A stretch of DNA of 6,736 nt from NCBI GenBank assembly GCA_964568345.1, contig CAZMPG010000047.1, forward strand, positions 1 to 6,736, in the 5' to 3' direction. Every line of letters starts with the position of its first letter. Position 1 is the stretch's first letter. A program made the translations under genes and the position numbers. This stretch comes from UBA12088 sp964568345. Its GTDB lineage: Bacteria > Patescibacteriota > Minisyncoccia > Phycocordibacterales > UBA12088. Below, piece by piece: positions 1-4,709 of the stretch. The notes beneath the pieces are model-generated. The model saw only the letters and a list, made by a program, of their open reading frames with translations, had not been told where the DNA came from and did no database searches.

Positions 1-49
1 AAAGGTACTTGGTACTTTACCCTCGTGCCAGAGTACCGAGTACCTTTTT
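1..49 (+). terminator. Rho-independent terminator at left edge
   Basis: A 16-bp stem (1-16 with 32-47) has a single T-G wobble (T10 with G38) and a 15-base loop, and is followed by a T run at 45-49. The wobble keeps the plus-strand RNA fully paired, whereas the minus strand would carry an A-C mismatch, so I read it as ending a plus-strand gene that lies to the left of the window. The stem itself carries repeated GGTACT/AGTACC units. Confidence 0.8.
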
Positions 50-269
50 CTTGCGAAGTAGAGAGTAAGAAGAGGAAAGGGGAAAGATAAAAGAGACGTG
101 GGTCCACGTCTCCGAGGGCGGAAGCCCGATGGAGATCGGCCCCTGTAGAGGATTCCCACAGCATCGCACTCGGGATTCCCTTCAGTTCTCGTGCAGAGGG
201 AGTGTGCTCCTCTGTACGTCAAAATGGGCCGCGGGTTTGCACACCCGCCATGTTCCCAAAGGAGGGAAT
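50..269 (+). promoter_or_regulatory. Hairpin-rich leader of the zinc-ribbon gene
   Basis: This stretch starts purine-rich (57-95) and then holds a string of short hairpins: an 8-bp stem 93-100/105-112 with a GGTC loop, 116-119/124-127 with a GGAA loop, 126-130/135-139, a bulged stem 195-202/207-213, and a 6-bp stem 231-236/243-248 just before the ribosome site. The Shine-Dalgarno AAGGAGGG ends five bases or fewer before the ATG at 270. I see no known riboswitch class and no convincing sigma-70 promoter. Its role as a structured untranslated leader is inferred from the hairpins and the strong ribosome site. Confidence 0.4.
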
Positions 270-503
270 ATGAGGAAATACGAAGCCCTGTACTCGTGCT
301 CCGAGTGCCGGGGCAACTCCCCGGCGTGGGGTATGGATTGCCCTACGTGCGTATGGGCGGGTCGGGACGACCCGTACGAGGAGAGGGAAATCCTCGCCGC
401 CTCCGATGAGGAGGCGATCGAACTCGCCTGCGGGCGAGAGGGACTCTTTCTCGAGTCCCTATACGATGACTCCGGGAGGAGAGTCATCCCCATGCCCAGG
501 TAG
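270..503 (+). CDS. Small zinc-ribbon protein, function unknown
   Basis: A 77-residue protein starting MRKYEALYSC. The start at 270 is chosen because AAAGGAGGG sits directly upstream; the same frame is open back to 129, but that extension lacks a ribosome site and looks like non-coding leader. Two CxxC knuckles (C10/C13 and C24/C27) separated by ten residues form a typical zinc-ribbon pattern, so metal binding is likely. After it comes an acidic segment with the motif A-S-D-E-E-A-I-E-L-A (about residues 44-53), which recurs in the next gene (682-870) and resembles short helical modules common in phage and mobile-element small proteins. No catalytic residues are visible. The two genes probably belong to one small-protein cassette. 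Function is not recognised. Confidence 0.7.
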   Translation: MRKYEALYSCSECRGNSPAWGMDCPTCVWAGRDDPYEEREILAASDEEAIELACGREGLFLESLYDDSGRRVIPMPR

Positions 504-681
504 GGCGATATGCCACGGATGGCACGCTGACAGCGGGCGCTGCGAGAGTGAAGCCCGTACTCTGTACCGCACAGTGTTGGGGCTTCGACACAGTGCAGAG
601 GGCGCCACGGTATCCCCGTTGGCGTGCACACACCCCTTCCGATGCCATGAGAAGGGGTTTCGCAGCCAGAAGGAGGAAAAC
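504..681 (+). promoter_or_regulatory. Structured intergenic leader before second small gene
   Basis: The 178 bases between the two small genes fold into many short stems: TGCCA/TGGCA with a CGGA loop just after the stop, CAGCG/CGCTG, a CGCCA/TGGCG stem near 602-622 with an added CGG/CCG pair, and a perfect 8-bp stem 632-639/651-658 directly ahead of the ribosome site AGGAGG (671-676). The heptamer CACAGTG occurs twice here as a direct repeat. No promoter boxes stand out. I infer an untranslated leader with structure near the translation start; whether it regulates is unknown. Confidence 0.35.
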
Positions 682-870
682 ATGGCACTATTTTTTGTGA
701 CCGCTCAGGCGGTCGGGGAGGCCGACATCACCTCCCTACACATCGCCTCCTCCTCCGAGGAGGAGGCTATTGAGAGCGCAAAGGACGCGCTCTGGGCCGA
801 ATATGGCCCTTACACCCCTGGGGGTGCGGTGTTCCAGGGATGGGACTGGATAGACGCACGGATTGCGTGA
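682..870 (+). CDS. Small acidic protein with ASxEEAIE motif
   Basis: A 62-residue protein starting MALFFVTAQA. The start is fixed by the ribosome site AAGGAGGAAAAC just upstream; the frame is open further back to 406 but without a ribosome site. It reads as a beta strand (ALFFVTAQAVGE), then A-S-S-S-E-E-E-A-I-E-S-A as the start of a helix, then an aromatic tail with FQGWDW. The central motif matches the one in the neighbouring zinc-ribbon protein, so the two may share an ancestor or a binding partner. The pattern strand-AxSxEEA-helix resembles small DpnD/PcfM-like proteins of mobile elements; this is a similarity by eye only. No enzyme motif is present. Confidence 0.65.
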   Translation: MALFFVTAQAVGEADITSLHIASSSEEEAIESAKDALWAEYGPYTPGGAVFQGWDWIDARIA

Positions 871-1209
871 CCACCCTTCTTTATGGGATGAGACGTGGAT
901 CTCGTCCCCCTTATCCACATCGTAAACGTCGTATTGCGGTGTGGTAGGGTCAAGGCAATCCGCCAAAAGTGATTGTCGTCCAGAAAGCCATGTTGCCAAT
1001 ACCTCCTAATAAGCGTTCGGCTCATCCGGCGCGAAGCGGATGATGCCGCACACCAACCCTTGGTAACGGGGGCGAATACGTTACCTCACCAAGCTCCATG
1101 GGAGGAAACACCCAGTGGACAAAAAGGCGCCAAGCTAAGGCGGCGCTGAAAAACAATAGTCTTGCCCCCAAGACAACTGGGGTGGGGAGAATATGTTGTC
1201 GTGGTTCTT
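871..1209 (+). other. Gene-free structured stretch upstream of the ribozyme
   Basis: No convincing gene is present. Several good hairpins occur: 885-893/900-908 (9 bp, one T-G wobble) right after the small gene; an 11-bp stem 1018-1028/1037-1048 with one bulged T at 1044; 1062-1068/1079-1085 (7 bp); 1127-1131/1142-1146; and 1166-1170/1178-1182. The wobble at T889/G904 favours a plus-strand RNA. GAGACGTGG(A/G)TC at 890-901 repeats the sequence at 93-104 with one mismatch. A seven-codon GTG frame at 1115 preceded by GGAGG, and a 42-codon ATG frame at 1098, are too short to support as genes. I read it as a long structured leader feeding into the hammerhead. Confidence 0.35.
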
Positions 1210-1234
1210 TGGGAAGCCTCATATAAGCCTCCCA
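1210..1234 (+). other. Hairpin abutting hammerhead stem III
   Basis: TGGGA 1210-1214 pairs with TCCCA 1230-1234 and GC 1216-1217 with GC 1227-1228 across one A-C mismatch. It ends exactly where the ribozyme stem III strand begins (1235), so it could stack on stem III and insulate the core from upstream RNA. Confidence 0.45.
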
Positions 1235-1283
1235 CTGTTCGCAGATGTGTGTCTGCGCTGATGAGTCGGAAACGACGAAACAG
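1235..1283 (+). ncRNA. Type III hammerhead self-cleaving ribozyme
   Basis: All core elements of a hammerhead are present in order. Stem III 5' strand CTGT is 1235-1238; the cleavage-site nucleotide U is 1239; stem I is CGCAG 1240-1244 with CTGCG 1253-1257 around the loop ATGTGTGT. The conserved CTGATGA is 1258-1264; stem II is GTCG 1265-1268 with CGAC 1273-1276 and a GAAA loop; the conserved GAAA is 1277-1280; stem III closes with A1280 and CAG 1281-1283. An extra GG/CC pair past a bulged A1234 may extend stem III. The arrangement, the ATGTG in loop 1 and the GNRA-type loop 2 closely follow the sTRSV type III hammerhead, where those loops dock. Predicted cleavage is after U1239. The site is GUU rather than the usual GUC, which fits the NUH rule but is usually slower. 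It lies 126 bases ahead of the secreted-protein gene, so cleavage would leave that mRNA with a 5'-OH and a hairpin end. Confidence 0.85.
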
Positions 1284-1342
1284 GGTCTTTGTGTACGTGA
1301 TGGATGGGGTAGGGAGTACGTACGACGCACGTCGCACCCTGT
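1280..1342 (+). promoter_or_regulatory. Three-way junction competing with the ribozyme
   Basis: ACAGGGT 1280-1286 is perfectly complementary to ACCCTGT 1336-1342. Between them are GTACGT 1293-1298 with ACGTAC 1318-1323, and CGAC 1323-1326 with GTCG 1331-1334 around a GCAC loop, together giving a three-way junction just ahead of the ribosome site GGAGGG (1356-1361). The outer helix reuses A1280 to G1283, which the hammerhead needs for stem III, so the two folds exclude each other. A switch between cleaving and non-cleaving forms is an inference. Confidence 0.4.
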
Positions 1343-1365
1343 CCACCAATGCCCAGGAGGGTACC

Positions 1366-1854
1366 ATGAAGACTGCCATCGTTTTCGTTCTTTTTCTTTT
1401 TTCCGCAATCGCCGTTGCGCAGGATTGCGCGACGGTGATCCGGGCCGAGGCGCAGAGCCTCGGAGCGCCGGTTGCGGTGAAGAGCCGCACCGCCATTCCC
1501 GGTGACCTCCTTGTCCTCACGACGGAGGACGCGGAGCACAGGTTTGCCGACCAGGCAACTGTGCTGCAGCGGGAGTACTTCCCCAATCTCTACGCTGCGG
1601 CGCTTGGAGTGCAGCCCGACAAGATGCGGCTCGGGGTGGTTGAGGGCAAGGACGGGCACAGGGACCCGGCCCTCTGGCTCATGCTCTACGTCGAGCGGGA
1701 TGGTCAGTGCACCTCCGGACGTATCGGCGACCGGGTGTACGGCAGCAGCAATGAGGCCCCGGCCCAGTTCCTTCGTGCGATACGGGACTGGGAGCAGGCT
1801 CATCCGCTGAGCTCGCTCGTCGACGGACGCGACCCGCGGATCCAGTGGAAGTGA
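1366..1854 (+). CDS. Small secreted protein, function unknown
   Basis: A 162-residue protein starting MKTAIVFVLFLFSAIAVAQDC. The start is set by GGAGGG four bases upstream; the frame stays open further left, but that part crosses the hammerhead and is non-coding. Residues 1-18 form a clear Sec signal peptide: a charged start (K2), a hydrophobic core, and an A-V-A box (16-18) for signal peptidase I cleavage before Q19. The mature protein has about 144 residues with only two cysteines (C21 and C115), which could form one disulfide, and a Trp/acidic C-terminus (RDPRIQWK). No lipobox, membrane anchor or catalytic motif is seen. I do not recognise the family. It is the only gene directly downstream of the hammerhead, so ribozyme cleavage would shape its mRNA end. 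Confidence 0.75.
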   Translation: MKTAIVFVLFLFSAIAVAQDCATVIRAEAQSLGAPVAVKSRTAIPGDLLVLTTEDAEHRFADQATVLQREYFPNLYAAALGVQPDKMRLGVVEGKDGHRDPALWLMLYVERDGQCTSGRIGDRVYGSSNEAPAQFLRAIRDWEQAHPLSSLVDGRDPRIQWK

Positions 1855-1862
1855 CGTTTTTC

Positions 1863-1923
1863 GGGCAAGCCAGGTGCTTGCCCATCGTTTCAAGCATTGA
1901 ATGATGTTGAGTGTTTGAAACGA
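1863..1923 (+). terminator. Two stacked hairpins after the secreted-protein gene
   Basis: The first stem is 8 bp, GGGCAAGC 1863-1870 with GCTTGCCC 1876-1883, loop of five. Directly after it TCGTTTCAA 1885-1893 pairs with TTGAAACGA 1915-1923 and continues inward to 1898/1910 through two G-T wobbles. The wobbles suit plus-strand RNA. The T runs are short (CGTTT), so termination may be inefficient or helped by the pair of hairpins. Confidence 0.5.
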
Positions 1924-1931
1924 GTGTATGA

Positions 1932-1962
1932 CACACAAGCCCGTACTATGCGGGCTTGTGTG
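1932..1962 (-). terminator. Hairpin at the end of the HepT gene
   Basis: A perfect 12-bp stem, 1932-1943 with 1951-1962, loop of seven. It spans the last codons and the stop of the minus-strand toxin gene and sits between convergent genes. There is no real T run on either side, so it may act as a 3'-end stabiliser or a weak bidirectional terminator. Confidence 0.45.
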
Positions 1963-2398
1963 CTGCCAGCTCTTTTTCCAGGTACATGAGGACGTGTCGT
2001 GCGTACTCGGGTATATCGCCAAGGTGTTCGCGTGTTTTCTGCAGGAAGAGGTCCTTGTCGAGCTTTTCGTATTGGTGCACGAGTATGTTGCGCATGCCGG
2101 TAATGGGCGCGAGACGCTTTGCGAGGTCATGGGGGAGGATGCCGTGTTCGGCGACGATGGTGAACGTACTGAACAAATCTTCCTCAAACGGCAGGCCTGT
2201 ACAGCGCATGATGTGCTGGTTGATGTCCACCATGGTGTCGCTCATGAGCTGCACCAAGCGTTCCGCAATGTGGATACTGCCATGTGTATCTGCGAGAATA
2301 TCCGCGTCGGTCATGCGTGTAAGGAATGCAACAAGCTCACCCTGATATCCGTCGAGGGCGGCGAGTTTTCGTGAGATCAGTTGTTGCGAAACCGTCAT
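1946..2398 (-). CDS. hepT: HepT-type HEPN RNase toxin
   Basis: A 150-residue, mostly helical protein starting MTVSQQLISR, the usual size of the HepT/DUF86 family of HEPN ribonucleases. Near the C-terminus it has R103-N-I-L-V-H108-Q-Y110, the R-X4-H-X-Y signature. In characterised HepT proteins the Arg and His are the RNase active site and the Tyr is the residue modified by the partner nucleotidyltransferase. The start codon overlaps the stop of the upstream antitoxin gene (ATGA), so the two are translationally coupled. This start is chosen over the much longer open frame to 3004, which runs through the antitoxin gene in another frame. The role as a toxin that cuts cellular RNA unless AMPylated is known for the family and inferred here. 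Confidence 0.88.
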   Translation of the reverse strand: MTVSQQLISRKLAALDGYQGELVAFLTRMTDADILADTHGSIHIAERLVQLMSDTMVDINQHIMRCTGLPFEEDLFSTFTIVAEHGILPHDLAKRLAPITGMRNILVHQYEKLDKDLFLQKTREHLGDIPEYARHVLMYLEKELAAHKPA

Positions 2399-2820
2399 GG
2401 GTGAGTAAGGTAAATAGTGCGGAGGCGCTCGTAGTTTGCTTGGCGAATGGGCACCGTCTCCATGTATCGCGCAAACGCGTACGCCTGAAGCGTAGCGAAT
2501 GCGGTCGGTTCGTCTTCGTAGAGCACCAGCGCATTGCTCGTCGCGAGGTGAAGGAGGAGGGGGGGTGCGGTGCGGAGGTTTACGAGGTCTATCATGCGTT
2601 CGTCTGACACGCGCACCACGCGCATGAGGTCGGAAATGAGGAGGCCCTGCTCGTCGAACGAGAGTGGTTTCGCACTCGTGTAACCAATGTCGTAGTCGCT
2701 CTCTTTGTGTGTCTGCCCCGTCACCCGTGAGCCAAAGAGGAGGACAACCGAGAGCCCGTACGTACGGGCGATGTCCGGCATATATTCGGTACGAAATGGT
2801 GGTGTTGGTGTGGCGTCCAT
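2395..2820 (-). CDS. mntA: MntA-type nucleotidyltransferase antitoxin
   Basis: A 141-residue minimal nucleotidyltransferase starting MDATPTPPFR. The fold signature is visible: G30-S31 followed by S41-D42-Y-D44-I-G46 (the GS-X10-DXD pattern) and a likely third metal ligand D78 in MIDLVNL. Family members transfer AMP from ATP to the tyrosine of the R-X4-H-X-Y motif in their HEPN partner and so neutralise it. The gene order, antitoxin first with a 4-base overlap into the toxin, is typical. The start at 2820 lies six bases after an extended -10 box, TGC-TATACT, so the mRNA is probably leaderless. The frame is open much further upstream, but that part overlaps the divergent gene. Confidence 0.88.
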   Translation of the reverse strand: MDATPTPPFRTEYMPDIARTYGLSVVLLFGSRVTGQTHKESDYDIGYTSAKPLSFDEQGLLISDLMRVVRVSDERMIDLVNLRTAPPLLLHLATSNALVLYEDEPTAFATLQAYAFARYMETVPIRQANYERLRTIYLTHP

Positions 2821-2826
2821 GGGGCG

Positions 2827-2835
2827 AGTATAGCA
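2827..2835 (-). promoter_or_regulatory. Extended -10 of the mntA-hepT operon
   Basis: TGCTATACT read on the minus strand, followed by exactly six bases (CGCCCC) and then the ATG at 2820. No good -35 box is seen, which suits an extended -10 promoter. Transcription would start at or next to the ATG, giving a leaderless mRNA, in line with the absence of a ribosome site. Confidence 0.6.
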
Positions 2836-2876
2836 CGGTGCGGCAGGTGCATGTAGTATCGTTGCGTACGACGTAG

Positions 2877-2882
2877 TAAAAT
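2877..2882 (+). promoter_or_regulatory. Possible -10 of the 418-residue gene
   Basis: TAAAAT lies seven bases before the ATG at 2890, similar in spacing to the other leaderless genes here. If it is the true -10, translation starts at 2890 and not 2881. No -35 box or TGn extension supports it, so this is weak. Confidence 0.3.
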
Positions 2883-4137
2883 GATTGGCATGCACCACGA
2901 AGCCGGAAGATTTTCGCTGAATGAAGCGCACACGCAGCCGGTAGGGCATGTAGATGTGCGGCATGGAAGGGGTAGCGTGCATGGCAGGCGGGAGGTGCCC
3001 GCAAAAACGAGCATTGAAGCGCACGTGCTCCATGCCTTCGGCGAGGGTGACCCTCGCGAGTCGCTGCAGGTGGTTGCCGGCCGTGTCGCGGGTGTCGTCA
3101 AGAGCGGGCTGCTCGATGAGCGGGGGAGACTTATTGCGGAGGGAACAGGGCCGGTGCATGCGGAGATACAAAACATCCTCCTCGCATACCTGTACCGTGC
3201 AGTGCCGGTGCGAGAAGGTATGGCGCGGGAATACAAGCGAATACTGGAGGGTATCCAGCGATCGGTGACCGCCACACTGTCGTGGTGCCCAAATGCTGGC
3301 AGTATCGTGCAGGGGGTGTTTGCGCCCGAGCGCGAAGCGGGGCTCATGCGCATGCTCGAGTACGCACACACCAGGGCTGTGGCGCTCGAGGCAGTGTGTG
3401 CTCGTATGGCGGGAGAGACAGGTGGCACTGTTTACTACGACATTTTCCACAACAGCGAAATAGACGCGCACGACGAAGTGGATGCGGTGGAGCTCGTGTA
3501 TGGGTGGGACACAGAGCGGGGTGTGCCGAGTGCGGTGCACTATGCCGCGCTCGCGCAGGTGAAATCGCCGGGGTGGCTTAGTGGTGGCGAGCGGGAGCGT
3601 AGTCTTCGGGAAGAGGCCGTGCACCGCGCGCATACCGGTCTCCTTGATCGCTTGGTGCGGTACCCGCTCGAGCGGTTTGCACCGCGCGACCACAGGGAAG
3701 CGATCGATACGTCGCGGTTTGCGGAGTCGTCCGCAGACTTAGTGGGCCTGTTTAAGTTGGGGGAGGATAATCCCGATGAGGCGTGGGAAATCATCGAGCA
3801 CGATGTACCGAAGGGCGACGAGCGGATATCTGCCGCATACTACGCGTCGGTCGAGGTGTGTGTGCGCACCGTTTGTCGTGACGCCGAGTCCGACAACCTG
3901 TTCTGCAGGGGCTTGCTTGAGAAGCTGCGCGCCAAGCTTACCCCGCACACGCAGCGGACGCATGCGCATGCCTTGCGTGCACAGGACGTACTCGTGGCGC
4001 TGCCAGACGAGGTGCGTTCTGTGGTGTATGTGGGGGGTACACTGGCGCACGAAAAGGCGCTCCCCGTACCTGTGGGGGACAGCGCCCCGGGTCTGGTGTA
4101 CCGCAAGGTCACCGAGAAAACGGGCGCGAAAAGATAG
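2881..4137 (+). CDS. Uncharacterised protein, possible PD-(D/E)XK-like core
   Basis: A 418-residue soluble protein without a signal peptide or membrane segment. No ribosome site precedes it; M1 at 2881 is the longest start, and M4 at 2890 fits a leaderless start after TAAAAT. I do not recognise the family. The most conserved-looking block is residues 185-229: YYDIFHNSEIDAHDEVDAVEL, a 20-odd residue gap, then ALAQVKS. Acidic residues E193/D195/D201/E204 followed by Q226-V-K228 at the end of a hydrophobic strand match the layout of PD-(D/E)XK nucleases that use a QxK variant, as in Mrr-like enzymes. This is inference from pattern only. Cysteines at 136, 173, 327, 332 and 342 are not arranged as a clear zinc site. 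It is divergent from the HepT/MntA pair and is followed 58 bases later by a small helical protein, possibly in one transcript. Confidence 0.75.
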   Translation: MIGMHHEAGRFSLNEAHTQPVGHVDVRHGRGSVHGRREVPAKTSIEAHVLHAFGEGDPRESLQVVAGRVAGVVKSGLLDERGRLIAEGTGPVHAEIQNILLAYLYRAVPVREGMAREYKRILEGIQRSVTATLSWCPNAGSIVQGVFAPEREAGLMRMLEYAHTRAVALEAVCARMAGETGGTVYYDIFHNSEIDAHDEVDAVELVYGWDTERGVPSAVHYAALAQVKSPGWLSGGERERSLREEAVHRAHTGLLDRLVRYPLERFAPRDHREAIDTSRFAESSADLVGLFKLGEDNPDEAWEIIEHDVPKGDERISAAYYASVEVCVRTVCRDAESDNLFCRGLLEKLRAKLTPHTQRTHAHALRAQDVLVALPDEVRSVVYVGGTLAHEKALPVPVGDSAPGLVYRKVTEKTGAKR

Positions 4138-4195
4138 ACAAATATTCATGTATGTGGTTTACTGCGTGTTGCCCTGAACTTTGAGGTACCATATG

Positions 4196-4408
4196 ATGCC
4201 ATTCATATCAAACAACCCCGCGGTGCTGCGTGAGCAGGCGCTCGAGGAGCTCCTCGCGGCGCAGTGGGAGGAGGTTGCGGCGCTCCTCGCGCGGAAGATG
4301 CGGGATGAGCTTTCCGAAGATGAGTACCGCTCGCTTCGCGTGGAGCTTGCGGCAGCGTACGAGCGGCGCATCAACGAGCTGTATGAGGTGTCGGGTAATA
4401 CGGAGTAA
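4196..4408 (+). CDS. Small helical acidic protein, function unknown
   Basis: About 70 residues from MPFISNNPAV, or 71 from the ATG at 4193. After a short start it is strongly helical and charged (REQALEELLAAQWEEVAALLARKMRDELSEDEY and onward) and could form a two-helix hairpin or coiled coil. There is no ribosome site, and the -10-like sequence TACCAT (4187-4192) runs straight into the ATG, so the exact start is uncertain. It lies 58 bases after the 418-residue gene and ahead of the strong terminator at 4478, so the two are probably co-transcribed. Codon and amino-acid bias (GAG, GCG, CTC rich) match its neighbours. No function can be assigned; it may be a partner or regulator of the upstream protein. 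Confidence 0.6.
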   Translation: MPFISNNPAVLREQALEELLAAQWEEVAALLARKMRDELSEDEYRSLRVELAAAYERRINELYEVSGNTE

Positions 4409-4477
4409 CACCATTCCCGGTTAACTCCGATGAAGAGGTACATGAGAAAGCGCCAGGAAACCATTCCTAGCGCTTGT
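4409..4477 (+). other. Hairpin directly before the terminator
   Basis: AAGCGC 4448-4453 pairs with GCGCTT 4470-4475, and AGGAA 4455-4459 with TTCCT 4464-4468, separated by one C-A mismatch, around an ACCA loop. The same six-mismatch-several layout recurs in the next hairpin. It lacks a T run and probably stabilises the 3' end of the upstream transcript. Confidence 0.45.
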
Positions 4478-4513
4478 GCGGGGCGTGATCCATCACACCC
4501 CGCTTTGTTTTTT
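4478..4513 (+). terminator. Strong Rho-independent terminator
   Basis: GCGGGG 4478-4483 pairs with CCCCGC 4498-4503 and GTGA 4485-4488 with TCAC 4493-4496, with one C-A mismatch and a TCCA loop. The T-rich tail at 4504-4513 is TTTG followed by six Ts. It ends the plus-strand transcript of the 418- and 70-residue genes. Confidence 0.85.
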
Positions 4514-4709
4514 CTCCCAGCACCCACATCATGCGGCTGCTGGTCGCTCCCCTCAAGCTCGCTACTTCAGCGATTCGAGGGGAGCTCCATCATAATGATA
4601 TGTTCCGACTAGCCCCCTAACATACGCACCTCCTCCCCGGATGGGGTCGTGTGGGGCTTTTCCACGCGAGTCCTCTGCTTGGGAAGCTCGCGGTAGCAAT
4701 ATATCATTT
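4514..4709. other. Gene-free convergent spacer with more hairpins
   Basis: Two further stems follow the terminator: CCAGCA 4517-4522 with TGCTGG 4538-4543, and a 9-bp GC-rich stem 4546-4554/4577-4585 whose inner part adds TCGCT 4559-4563 with AGCGA 4569-4573. Near the regulator gene, AGCCCC 4611-4616 could pair with GGGGCT 4653-4658, and CGCGAG 4665-4670 with CTCGCG 4687-4692. None has a clear T run on the minus strand, so the termination site of the TrmB gene is not obvious. No gene is supported here. Confidence 0.4.

Noticed and set aside
736..999. Minus-strand open frame of 87 codons with AGGAGG nearby
   Set aside because: The TTG start would be only two bases from the AGGAGG, its end overlaps the well-supported small gene on the other strand, and the protein looks like random composition.
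1098..1226. Short ATG frame of 42 codons, and a seven-codon GTG frame at 1115 with GGAGG upstream, in the leader of the secreted protein
   Set aside because: Both are very short, run through predicted hairpins, and the longer frame has no ribosome site of its own. They could be a leader peptide, but nothing more supports it.
1258..1343. Type I hammerhead using the downstream ACCCTGTC (1336-1343) as the cleavage strand
   Set aside because: Stem III would be perfect and the site GUC, but after 1343 only one pair forms with the bases before CTGATGA, so there is no stem I. The upstream type III arrangement has all stems.
4430..4612. Plus-strand open frame starting MKRYMRKRQE
   Set aside because: It runs through the terminator and three other hairpins and has no ribosome site or leaderless promoter.
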